From Candidatus Zixiibacteriota bacterium (GTDB taxonomy: Bacteria; Zixibacteria; MSB-5A5; GN15; FEB-12): DNA of 9,992 nucleotides. The stretch covers positions 1 through 9,992 of the forward strand of contig JAUVAR010000077.1 of NCBI GenBank assembly GCA_030591625.1, read 5' to 3'. This document shows, piece by piece, positions 1 to 6,694 of this stretch. The notes under the pieces were generated by a model. It saw only the letters and a list, made by a program, of their open reading frames with translations. It was not told where the DNA came from and did no database searches. The position numbers and the translations under genes are program-made. How positions within the stretch are numbered: position 1 is the first letter of the stretch; every line of letters starts with the position of its first letter.

Positions 1-600
1 AGAACCGGTAATAACTTCGGGACCAACCGGCAGTTCGATTAGTATATCAGGTTTGGCAGGCAATGAACCTTTGGTATTACAAACGATAAAGGCAGTCGGG
101 CAGCCAATTGATGATGCAAACTCTATCGCTGCAATTGGATACGGTGTACGTCGTGAAGCTGAGATACCGATCACAAAATCATTAGCACTCAGATTTTTCT
201 CTTTGAGATCATTTACAGCGGCCGTCCGGTCATCTTCGACACCCTCTTTTGAAAGTGTTAGAGTTTCCTTCCCACCCGCGATCACTCCAATAACCTGCTG
301 AGGGTTACTCCCAAAAGTAGGCGGGCATTCGGCTGCATCCAACACTCCAAGCCTGCCCGATGTCCCTGCCCCGACATAAAAGACTCGTCCATTAGATTTG
401 AGGGTATGGGCAAAAATCTCAGCCGCTTGAGAAATTGGAGATATTGCAGTCGCAACGACGTCTGCAACTTTACGGTCTTCGTAATTAATAGCAGTTGCGA
501 TCTCAGTTGCGGAGAGTTTATCAATATTGATAGTGCGTGGGTTTACTTTTTCGGTATCAAGTTCACCAAGTTGTTTTATCAAATCAGAATAATTTTGCAT
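1..600 (-). CDS. murQ: N-acetylmuramic acid 6-phosphate etherase, N-terminal two thirds (3' end beyond window)
   Basis: MurQ cleaves the D-lactyl ether of MurNAc-6-phosphate to give GlcNAc-6-phosphate and lactate, a cytoplasmic step of peptidoglycan recycling. The 200 visible codons start MQNYSDLIKQL and run off the left edge at PVGPEVITGS; the family is about 300 residues long. Hallmarks are NPRT near residue 20, the SIS-domain sugar-phosphate loop VGAGTSGRLGVLDAAECPP at 76-94, and GVEDD at 120-124. By alignment from memory with E. coli MurQ, Glu91 and Glu122 match the catalytic Glu83 and Glu114, so the enzyme looks active. One oddity is SRRTP at 149-153 where most relatives have SGRTP. No convincing Shine-Dalgarno sequence precedes the ATG at 600, but no better in-frame start exists. 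The gene follows the lipoprotein gene after a terminator and shares no obvious function with it. Family assignment is firm. Confidence 0.96.
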   Translation of the reverse strand, partial: MQNYSDLIKQLGELDTEKVNPRTINIDKLSATEIATAINYEDRKVADVVATAISPISQAAEIFAHTLKSNGRVFYVGAGTSGRLGVLDAAECPPTFGSNPQQVIGVIAGGKETLTLSKEGVEDDRTAAVNDLKEKNLSANDFVIGISASRRTPYPIAAIEFASSIGCPTAFIVCNTKGSLPAKPDILIELPVGPEVITGS

Positions 601-635
601 GGTGGAACAAATAGAGAGTATCGATTTTGGGCAAC

Positions 636-684
636 AAAAAACCGACTCTGTTCTTCCATGACAGAAGAATAACAAGCCGGTTTT
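636..684 (-). terminator. Rho-independent terminator after the lipoprotein gene
   Basis: Read on the minus strand, an AAAACCG arm pairs with CGGTTTT, and an inner TTCTT/AAGAA helix closes the loop. The 3' arm runs directly into a six-T tract at 641-636. It begins about 20 nt after the lipoprotein stop codon. The 3' end lies only about 35 nt before the murQ start codon, so it may also act as a leader/attenuator for murQ. The plus-strand reading also ends in four T residues, making weak bidirectional activity possible. Confidence 0.7.
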
Positions 685-705
685 ATGATATGCTTTTACT
701 GTTTT

Positions 706-1497
706 CTATTGTACTGAAACTCGAATAGTATCAAATAGTGTCACTGTAATTGATCCAAAGAATCCGGCCACATTATCAGAAAAATCTGTAATATTATAGA
801 TTGAAGGAAGTGGGACCGGAAGAAGATGCTGGGCTGCCAGAGAATCAGGTGATCCTGTTATGGCATAAACAGCAATATAGTAAAGACCAACTTCGGGTGT
901 TTCGCCGTCACCCATTGCAAATGCTTCGGGTGGAAATGTAGCTGCTCTACCTGCATCAATAGAAAAGGCACTATAGCCGTAACCGGTGTATGCAGAATCG
1001 ACCAGAACGGTTGCGACTATATAACTATCCGCAGAATCTGAACCGCTCCATTCAATTGATACCTGTTCGAGAGCCTGAACCTGATGATTACCCGGGACGA
1101 CATTGGTTATTGAAAAACTGTCGGCAACCGGAATATCCAACTCAATTGTGCCATTGTACTGAAGTGACAATGCGAAACTTTTTGAAGTCCAATTGTAGGT
1201 ATCATTATTTTCAAACGAATAGACCGACGAAAGATTATATGATAGTTCTGAATATGTCAGGGTATCGTTTCCGAATATTATTGTAGCATCTGATACAGCT
1301 GAGTCAGCCGTTGAAAGACGGGCTACAATTTTGGCACTTCGATCAGACGGAGATAACTCAAGGTTCGGGTCAACTACGACCAGACCACCAAAAAACAGAT
1401 CAGGATTAGTTGATCTCTCTGGATTGGTATTACAGGCTGCAATAAGTGTAATTGAAACTATCAGCCCCAACAGAAAATATTTAGCAAATGTATTCAT
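706..1497 (-). CDS. Predicted lipoprotein of unknown function with beta-sandwich-like regions
   Basis: No family was recognised for this 263-residue protein. The N-terminus is a type II signal peptide: MNTFAK, a hydrophobic core to residue 20, and lipobox LIAAC with the lipidated Cys at 22, followed by Asn at +2 and a Ser/Thr/Asn/Pro-rich linker. Residues about 40-130 are rich in alternating hydrophobic and Ser/Asp/Thr residues. Residues about 135-262 begin with VQALEQVSIEWSGSDSADSY, which resembles the first strands of a fibronectin III/Ig-like fold. No catalytic motif is visible. It is probably anchored in the outer or inner membrane facing the periplasm or surface. Acidic composition and few Lys residues suggest a secreted protein. 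The start ATG at 1497 has only a weak ribosome binding site. It lies 101 nt after the DUF2892 gene across a hairpin and may be the last gene of the envelope operon. Its link to that operon's transport function is inference from position only. Confidence 0.85.
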   Translation of the reverse strand: MNTFAKYFLLGLIVSITLIAACNTNPERSTNPDLFFGGLVVVDPNLELSPSDRSAKIVARLSTADSAVSDATIIFGNDTLTYSELSYNLSSVYSFENNDTYNWTSKSFALSLQYNGTIELDIPVADSFSITNVVPGNHQVQALEQVSIEWSGSDSADSYIVATVLVDSAYTGYGYSAFSIDAGRAATFPPEAFAMGDGETPEVGLYYIAVYAITGSPDSLAAQHLLPVPLPSIYNITDFSDNVAGFFGSITVTLFDTIRVSVQ

Positions 1498-1510
1498 AAT
1501 GTTATAAGTA

Positions 1511-1609
1511 TCGGCAAATTAGCCGCCCCGATTTACTTTTTTAGTGCTCGGGACGGCTAATAGATTTTTAGCAAAAACCATATTTGGAAAATATAAGGCT
1601 ATTTGCCGA
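1511..1609 (-). repeat. Nested inverted repeats filling the DUF2892-lipoprotein spacer
   Basis: The inner repeat pairs 1519-1531 (TTAGCCGCCCCGA) with 1548-1560 (TCGGGACGGCTAA) around a 16-nt loop. The single non-Watson-Crick position is C·A in plus-strand RNA but a G·U pair in minus-strand RNA, so the minus transcript forms a continuous 13-14 bp stem. An outer perfect 9-bp repeat, TCGGCAAAT at 1511-1519 and ATTTGCCGA at 1601-1609, encloses it and includes the last codons of the DUF2892 gene; the two stems share a couple of bases. There is only a short ATTT after the inner stem in the minus direction, so this is a poor intrinsic terminator. It may be a partial terminator or an mRNA processing/stability element between the two genes. 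Confidence 0.6.
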
Positions 1610-1787
1610 AAAAGAGCTTTCCAATAATAATCTCGGCCGGGCAGAATTTTGTGAAGCCCGACTGAAACAGGTTTAGTCCGACAAATGCAGTCAGATAAAG
1701 CCCATAAGGCGTTACAAAATAGTATAATCCGAGTGAAATCAGAATCATACTGCCTGCCATTATTCTTACAGAGCGTTCTACTGTCAT
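1599..1787 (-). CDS. Small DUF2892-family (YgaP-like) inner membrane protein
   Basis: This 62-residue protein, MTVERSVRIMAGSMILISLG at its start, matches the DUF2892/YgaP-type transmembrane family by its N-terminal ERxVRIxAG motif, two hydrophobic helices (about 7-25 and 28-46) and the conserved F-C-P motif at 48-50. No rhodanese domain is attached. Its molecular role is unknown; members are small inner membrane proteins sometimes fused or linked to sulfur-transfer functions. A longer reading from an upstream TTG is possible, but the ATG at 1787 is preferred because AAAGGAG (1796-1802) sits 8 nt before it. The gap to the beta-barrel stop is 31 nt, so it is probably co-transcribed with the transport genes, though these small genes are promiscuous neighbours and a direct role is not shown. 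Confidence 0.88.
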   Translation of the reverse strand: MTVERSVRIMAGSMILISLGLYYFVTPYGLYLTAFVGLNLFQSGFTKFCPAEIIIGKLFFGK

Positions 1788-1818
1788 AGCAGTTTCTCCT
1801 TTCAATTCGATACAGGTC

Positions 1819-3096
1819 CTAAAAACCGTATGTCATTTTGACAAAAATGTTGTCATTTTTCTGAAACTGCCCAAACTCAGTTCCTTGTTTATTACCATCA
1901 AATATATTTGCGCCTGCCGATAAAGTGACTTCGTCGGTATATCGATACTCACTATTCAACCGGATATAGGCATCTTCGTCAGTTGGAGAGTAGAATCCGA
2001 AAAACGAGAGGGTCAGGTTTTCATCAAATAGCAGTTTACTAATACGACTTGTAACAAGATGTCTTACTTCGTCACGTATATCTGCACTTGCTTGTCCGAT
2101 CTTGTAGTTGTCATAGTCCAAAATTGCATCTGCCTGCCACTGGAGATTGGCGGTCAAATTAGTCGCAATCTGACGTTCAAACCCAAGCATTGCTATTGCA
2201 CTTGAATTCGGGATAAAAGGATTCAGTCCATCGTCATCATCACGGGACATATAGTATCCGCCTTCAATCCAGAGAACTCCACCGCCTATTGCACCTCTCG
2301 CCGATGCACCCCATACATTAAGGTTGGGGTAGTACGGAACCATTCCTGAGTTAGTTTGCTTCATGCCGGTTGGGTTCTTGTAAAATCCAGTATAGAAATA
2401 CAGAGCTGTATTAAAGTACCCAATCCCACGAGACAAACGAGCGGCAAATTCGCCATTTTTGAATTTTGGATCGGGGAGAGGAACTTCGAACAGATATTGG
2501 TCCGATATCCCGGTGCCCACAATTCCACCATTATTGTTGTTGGCGAAGGGACTATAGTAACTCAAACGATCACCGGTTGGAAGTCGGTTAGCTTCAAAGC
2601 GAGGAGTCCAGACAAGATCAAGATTGCCAAGTCCCGAATAATGTTCGACACGAAACGCATTCTGGGGAGCTTTCAAATACTGATCATCACGACCAACAAA
2701 GAAAGAACGATAATCTTTGGCGAACAGATCATTGATAAAGATAAGATCGCCTGTACCCCAGGTTAGAATTTGTCGTCCAACTTTAATATCAATTTTAGAA
2801 CCGAGTTTGAATTTCATGTATGCTTCACGAAGTTCCCATTCATATTCGTTTTCCAACGAACCGTCATAGAGAAAATCGACTCGTCCAAAAAATTCAGCCT
2901 GATCACCATACTGTTCCAGACGTAGTTGCAATCTTGTTTCGGATGCTGTCATTTCAGTCGAAGTAGGATTAGTATCATCAAGTCGTCCCCCAACTAAGGT
3001 CTGTACAAAACCATCAATAGTCGGTTCGGCCATGACGTTCGATGTAATGCCAAAGATCATGACAATTGCAAAAAGTAATAATATCCTGGTTTTCAT
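1819..3096 (-). CDS. Outer-membrane beta-barrel (porin-like, DUF1302-like)
   Basis: This 425-residue protein has a Sec signal peptide (MKTRILLLFAIVMIFGITSN..., predicted cleavage after VMA at residue 23). A long series of amphipathic strands follows, rich in Tyr, Phe, Gly and Asn, for example around LELREAYMKFKLG, KIDIKVGRQILTWGTGDLIF and GVLWIEGGYYMS. The last residues, VKMTYGF, end in Phe with Tyr at the third position from the end, the usual BamA recognition signature for barrels. The GRQILTWGTGD motif and overall plan resemble DUF1302-type barrels, often found beside RND exporters and LolA-like proteins; the exact family is uncertain. An ATG two codons upstream (3102) is only 1 nt from the AGGAG, whereas the ATG at 3096 has ideal 7-nt spacing and was chosen. 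It presumably supplies the outer-membrane step of the module; substrate unknown. Confidence 0.85.
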   Translation of the reverse strand: MKTRILLLFAIVMIFGITSNVMAEPTIDGFVQTLVGGRLDDTNPTSTEMTASETRLQLRLEQYGDQAEFFGRVDFLYDGSLENEYEWELREAYMKFKLGSKIDIKVGRQILTWGTGDLIFINDLFAKDYRSFFVGRDDQYLKAPQNAFRVEHYSGLGNLDLVWTPRFEANRLPTGDRLSYYSPFANNNNGGIVGTGISDQYLFEVPLPDPKFKNGEFAARLSRGIGYFNTALYFYTGFYKNPTGMKQTNSGMVPYYPNLNVWGASARGAIGGGVLWIEGGYYMSRDDDDGLNPFIPNSSAIAMLGFERQIATNLTANLQWQADAILDYDNYKIGQASADIRDEVRHLVTSRISKLLFDENLTLSFFGFYSPTDEDAYIRLNSEYRYTDEVTLSAGANIFDGNKQGTEFGQFQKNDNIFVKMTYGF

Positions 3097-3103
3097 TTTC
3101 ATT

Positions 3104-3109
3104 CTCCTA
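3104..3109 (-). promoter_or_regulatory. Ribosome binding site of the barrel gene overlapping the LolA-like stop codon
   Basis: On the minus strand TAGGAG contains both the TAG stop of the LolA-like gene (3109-3107) and the AGGAG Shine-Dalgarno of the barrel gene (3108-3104). Seven nucleotides separate it from the ATG at 3096. The arrangement suggests translational coupling of the two proteins and decides the barrel start. Confidence 0.75.
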
Positions 3110-3907
3110 CTTTATGTACTTACGAGGTGGATTCTTGAGGTATCTTTCGGAGAAAAGATCTTCGGTAACACCGGCGTTATACTTGATGCTTGAGAATTCA
3201 ACAACTGTCTTACTTTTCTTCTTCAGGTTTTCCATTGATCGTTTTGTAATCGTTTGGAAACCGTCGACTTCCTTTATATCAATCGCGGTAAACCGCTTGA
3301 TCATCTTATCTTTTTTATCAAAATACTCTTCTTTTAGTGGCAGGAATATTGTCTTGTCAATGTATGTAAGCTTGCGTGCGAACCCTTTGTATTTTTCTTT
3401 CGGGATCGACTCAATCAAATAGACCTGTTTGCCGTTGAGCTCAGTATCTTTGAGCATCGTATGGTTGTCTTCGGTCCAATGCCTTCCGGAAATATCCTCG
3501 TAGGAGAAATCCGAGCCGACAAAACTTGAGTTTTTATCATCACTTGAGATCGGTTTGATAAGATCAACAGCAGGCACATAGATCAAACGACGGTCGTTAC
3601 CTTCCGGTTCTTTTTGCACCATGAAGGTCAAGCGTGCTACATCCGATGGTTTACGAAAATAAGTGTAGTAGCTTTGTCGTCCACCTTCTTCGAGATCAAG
3701 ACGCAACATTGTGAAAACACGTAGGCGCTCTTTCCCTTTTTTGTTAATTAGGGTCATTGTCACTTCAGCAACACCATCATCGGCCGCATAATAATATGCA
3801 AGATGTGAGCGTTTCATGATCTCAGCTGCGTCCTCCGCAATTACTACAGAGGCAGTTGAGCTAAGAACAAGTAGCGCAACGATTATAATGTTTTGTAATC
3901 TTTTCAT
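3107..3907 (-). CDS. Periplasmic outer membrane lipoprotein-sorting-like protein (LolA-like fold, PF17131 type)
   Basis: This 266-residue protein has a signal peptide with predicted cleavage after VVIA (residue 24) and no lipobox Cys, so it should be soluble in the periplasm. The centre carries the family signature: RRLIYVPAVDLIKPI at 106-120 and SSFVGSDFSYEDISGRHW at 127-144, typical of proteins annotated as 'outer membrane lipoprotein-sorting protein'. These share the half-barrel LolA/LolB fold that holds acyl chains. They are distinct from true LolA and are usually encoded beside an MMPL-type RND transporter, as here. The inferred role is to accept a hydrophobic cargo from the RND pump and pass it towards the outer membrane. 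AGGAG at 3916-3920 lies 8 nt before the ATG. It sits 45 nt after the RND gene and 10 nt before the barrel gene, in one operon. The cargo cannot be read from sequence. Confidence 0.92.
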   Translation of the reverse strand: MKRLQNIIIVALLVLSSTASVVIAEDAAEIMKRSHLAYYYAADDGVAEVTMTLINKKGKERLRVFTMLRLDLEEGGRQSYYTYFRKPSDVARLTFMVQKEPEGNDRRLIYVPAVDLIKPISSDDKNSSFVGSDFSYEDISGRHWTEDNHTMLKDTELNGKQVYLIESIPKEKYKGFARKLTYIDKTIFLPLKEEYFDKKDKMIKRFTAIDIKEVDGFQTITKRSMENLKKKSKTVVEFSSIKYNAGVTEDLFSERYLKNPPRKYIK

Positions 3908-3952
3908 TTTAATAACTCCTATATTCTAATTTCTTTATTTATTAGTAATTGC

Positions 3953-6277
3953 TTAAGACGATTTCTTTTCAGTAGCAGCTACAGCTGTCTTGAACAATGA
4001 TTTTCTGAATGCGTACGTAAGTGAGCTCAGAACCAGCATAGTTACAAGACCGGAGACTGCCATAATCGCAAGGAAGAAAGACCCAACCGTTATGTAAGGC
4101 ATAAGAGTGGAGAAGAGCATAGGAACGAAGCCGATTGCTATAACCAAAACGTTGCGAATGATCGCTCTTCCGGTTCCTTCAAATATCTCGTTAAATGATT
4201 CTTCAAAACTATTGCTACGTTTGTAGATCATTCGAATTCTCTGAATAAAATGTATAGCAAAATCAACCGACAGCCCAAGGGTCAGCGATGACAGTATTGC
4301 GACTGGCATATCATAAGGCTTGCCAATGTAGCCGATGAAAGCATAGATCGCCATAATGGTAATCGTCAATGGCAGCATCGAAATAAGCCCCCAGCGGAAT
4401 GACTTGAAAAGTAATACCATCATCAAAAAGACAACGATATATGAACTGATCAATGATGAACGCATGCCATTAACCATTTGTCTTTGCCATTCGATATTAA
4501 TGTACGGTAGTCCAGCCCAACCGATTTCTACGCCGTCGGGGGGAGGGTTCTTTTCAAGGAATGCAGTGGTTTGTTCAATCACAGACGTGACCGCCATGTT
4601 GTCACCTTTTTTCAGCTGTACCCAGAGGGTTGCTTTGTCATAGTCCGGCGTGACAAACTTAAACAAGTCATCTGGATTCCCGCCTGACATTTCAAAAAGG
4701 AATAGAAGCTGAGCAATTTCATCTGAATTGTCGGGGATTTTCATTTCAGCAGAATCTGCACCAAACAGTTCATAGCGAACCTTCTTGATGATGTCTGGAA
4801 GTCCTGTTGTAGAACCAACGACTTCATTCTGTACGAGATCACGTTGCACTGATTCAATATATAATTGTACTTGAGGATCTTTCATGTGATCTGGGTCGTC
4901 ACTTGTAAATACAAGATAGTTCATGTAAGTGCCGGCAAGATGTTCATTCATGACATTGTCGGCAATCCGAATTGGATGCGACGGCTTGAACCATTTTACC
5001 GGATTGTCGTTGATAACGATCAGACTCAAACCATAACCGGCTACTACCATAACAATACCGGCAGTAACTATAATCGCTTTATGATAATTTTTTGTAAGTT
5101 TCTTCATCGAATGTACAATCGATGCAATCACACCTTCATTACTATCTCTGCCAGAAAAACGTTTGAGAGTTTTATCTGAAATTAAAACAGTAATGGCCGG
5201 GTTGAGCATCACAGAAAGGAACCAGGCAACAACTATTCCGAAAGCTACAAAGGAACCGAACACTCTTACAGGTGGGATAGGTGTTAAGGCCAATGAGATA
5301 AAACCTGCCACAGTTGTTAGTGAGGTGAATAACATCGGCAGGAAAAGCTCTGAAATCGATTGACGCATCGTTTCACGTTTGTCACCAATCTTGCTATATA
5401 ATTCCGTAAACTCTGAGATAATATGTATTGAATTCAATACTGCGATAGGAATTAGAAAGATCGGAATCATTGATGACATTATATGTACAGTAAATCCCGA
5501 CATAATCAAAAGCCCCATTGCCCATATAACTGACATCATAGCAACGACCATAGGTGCTATAATTATTTTTATTTGACGGAAAAACAGGAATAGCAGCAAG
5601 AATATAATTAACATTGCCATCGGAGCCGAAAGAGCCATCTGTGTAAACATCTCATCACCGAATGCATTTTCAGCCAATGGTAGTCCGGCAATATGAAATT
5701 CTGCTCCACCACCAAGTGAATCGGTAATAGCTCTAATCTCAATAGCAATCTGGTTGGACATATCTTTGGACTCAATAGGAATAAAGAGCGCAATTGCTTT
5801 GCCATCATCCGATGCAAGTTTGCCTCGCAGGATAGGGTTATTTACAATGCGTGAGAGGATATAATCCGCTTCTTCCTGAGTCTCAATTTCTTCTTCCATC
5901 AGGGGCTTTACAATAAGTACTCCACCCTCACCTTGGTTGATATCATCAACCGATGGAGGTGCCATCATGTCATCTACAATCACTCCCTCAATATCCTCAA
6001 TAGCGAGCGATATATTGTAGATACGGTTGAGTAGATCGGGTGTAAAAGCAGTCGGTTCAGCAACCATTCCGACAGCAATAAAATCATGAAGATTAAAATC
6101 TTCCTCAGTTAGCGCATGGAAAAGCCTTGTTGGTTCATCCGCTTCGAGCATATTCTGAGGATCGGTGTCAATCTTGATTTTTGGAAACTGCATCGCAAAA
6201 AAGGTGGTAATTACCAGGGCGGTAATTATCACAACCCAGGGGCGCTTGATCGATAATTCAGTTAGTCCTTTTCTCAC
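3953..6277 (-). CDS. RND superfamily transporter, MMPL/COG1033 type
   Basis: This 774-residue inner membrane protein has the duplicated RND plan of 12 helices. TM1 is at about 13-30, the first periplasmic domain at 33-213 and TM2-6 at 215-367. A short cytoplasmic linker follows, then TM7 at about 400-422, the second periplasmic domain at 424-605 and TM8-12 at 607-757. The half-repeats show in PIAVLNSIHIISEF (277-290, TM4) and LGLSVDFAIHFIQR (667-680, TM10). It is shorter than AcrB-type drug pumps (over 1000 residues) and fits the predicted hydrophobe/lipid exporters. Proton-motive export of a lipid-like or hydrophobic substrate is the family expectation. TM10 keeps Asp672, but TM4 has Asn282 where relatives often have Asp. 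The start is GTG at 6277, with AAAGG about 9 nt upstream. First gene of the envelope operon; no convincing promoter was found in the 168-nt upstream gap. Confidence 0.93.
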   Translation of the reverse strand: MRKGLTELSIKRPWVVIITALVITTFFAMQFPKIKIDTDPQNMLEADEPTRLFHALTEEDFNLHDFIAVGMVAEPTAFTPDLLNRIYNISLAIEDIEGVIVDDMMAPPSVDDINQGEGGVLIVKPLMEEEIETQEEADYILSRIVNNPILRGKLASDDGKAIALFIPIESKDMSNQIAIEIRAITDSLGGGAEFHIAGLPLAENAFGDEMFTQMALSAPMAMLIIFLLLFLFFRQIKIIIAPMVVAMMSVIWAMGLLIMSGFTVHIMSSMIPIFLIPIAVLNSIHIISEFTELYSKIGDKRETMRQSISELFLPMLFTSLTTVAGFISLALTPIPPVRVFGSFVAFGIVVAWFLSVMLNPAITVLISDKTLKRFSGRDSNEGVIASIVHSMKKLTKNYHKAIIVTAGIVMVVAGYGLSLIVINDNPVKWFKPSHPIRIADNVMNEHLAGTYMNYLVFTSDDPDHMKDPQVQLYIESVQRDLVQNEVVGSTTGLPDIIKKVRYELFGADSAEMKIPDNSDEIAQLLFLFEMSGGNPDDLFKFVTPDYDKATLWVQLKKGDNMAVTSVIEQTTAFLEKNPPPDGVEIGWAGLPYINIEWQRQMVNGMRSSLISSYIVVFLMMVLLFKSFRWGLISMLPLTITIMAIYAFIGYIGKPYDMPVAILSSLTLGLSVDFAIHFIQRIRMIYKRSNSFEESFNEIFEGTGRAIIRNVLVIAIGFVPMLFSTLMPYITVGSFFLAIMAVSGLVTMLVLSSLTYAFRKSLFKTAVAATEKKSS

Positions 6278-6401
6278 AGTTCTTTGCCTTTCAATCTATT
6301 TTTTTCTTTCTTATGCCTACTTAGATAGATAGAACGTCCAGATGATTCAGACTTTTTTATGTGAATTTAAGATTATTGGATTTTTAATAATTTAGCCAGC
6401 T
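6278..6401 (-). other. Upstream region of the envelope operon
   Basis: This non-coding gap holds the untranslated leader of the RND operon. It is AT-rich, with a short ATTATT/AATAAT inverted repeat (6372-6391) and a GATA triplication near 6323-6333. A promoter must lie here or further upstream if the terminator at 6402-6425 works, but no clear -35/-10 pair or recognisable ECF-type motif was seen. Confidence 0.4.
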
Positions 6402-6425
6402 AAAAAGGTGGACAAAGAGCGTCCA
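6402..6425 (-). terminator. Weak candidate terminator after the sigma/anti-sigma pair
   Basis: On the minus strand a short TGGAC/GTCCA stem (6421-6425 with 6409-6413) with a 7-nt loop is followed by CC and five T residues (6406-6402), about 20 nt after the anti-sigma stop. The stem is only 5 bp, so readthrough into the RND operon is plausible. A second repeat, TATTTGG/CCAAATA, at 6453-6423 overlaps the end of the anti-sigma gene. Confidence 0.35.
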
Positions 6426-6445
6426 AATAAGACAAAACAGGGATT

Positions 6446-6694
6446 CTATTTGGAGAATTTCTTGTCCCAGCGCTCTTTTAGCTTATCTTTTAGCCGTTTT
6501 TCTAAAGCCTCGGGGAGAGGTTCCGGTTTGCCTTCACGACAGAGGATGACCGTCTGCTTCAAACTATCGATCATAATACGGCAGTTTTCGCACTCACCAA
6601 TATGGCTCTCAATTTCGGCACAGAGTCCCGAATCGATGTCGCCATCAAGGTAATCTGATAGATCTTTAATGTATTCCCGGCATTTTCCGGCCAT
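6446..6694 (-). CDS. Short zinc-finger anti-sigma factor (ZAS type)
   Basis: This 82-residue protein begins MAGKCREYIKDLSDYLDGDI and carries the zinc-binding anti-sigma motif Cys5-X25-His31-X3-Cys35-X2-Cys38 (HIGECENC at 31-38). ZAS proteins bind and hold an ECF sigma factor inactive, and many respond to redox or envelope signals. There is no transmembrane segment; the C-terminus after residue 55 is a highly charged Lys/Glu helix, so it appears cytoplasmic. Extra cysteines at 25 and 52 leave room for a thiol-based response, but this is inference. The frame stays open 27 codons upstream, but the ATG at 6694 is chosen because GAGGA (6700-6704) lies 5 nt before it and the motif starts right after it. 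It overlaps the 3' end of the sigma gene by 29 nt, implying coupled translation and a cognate pair. Confidence 0.9.
   Translation of the reverse strand: MAGKCREYIKDLSDYLDGDIDSGLCAEIESHIGECENCRIMIDSLKQTVILCREGKPEPLPEALEKRLKDKLKERWDKKFSK

Noticed and set aside
1511..1609. Miniature inverted-repeat transposable element
   Set aside because: No target-site duplication was seen at the ends of the outer repeat, and the left-hand arm in transcription order is coding sequence of the DUF2892 gene.
2356..2766. 136-codon open frame on the plus strand within the beta-barrel gene
   Set aside because: Its translation has no recognisable domain and no ribosome binding site, and the opposite strand encodes a coherent exported barrel.
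3066..3422. 118-codon plus-strand frame opposite the LolA-like gene
   Set aside because: It is Phe/Ser-rich antisense shadow of Lys/Glu codons, and the LolA-like signature on the other strand is unambiguous.
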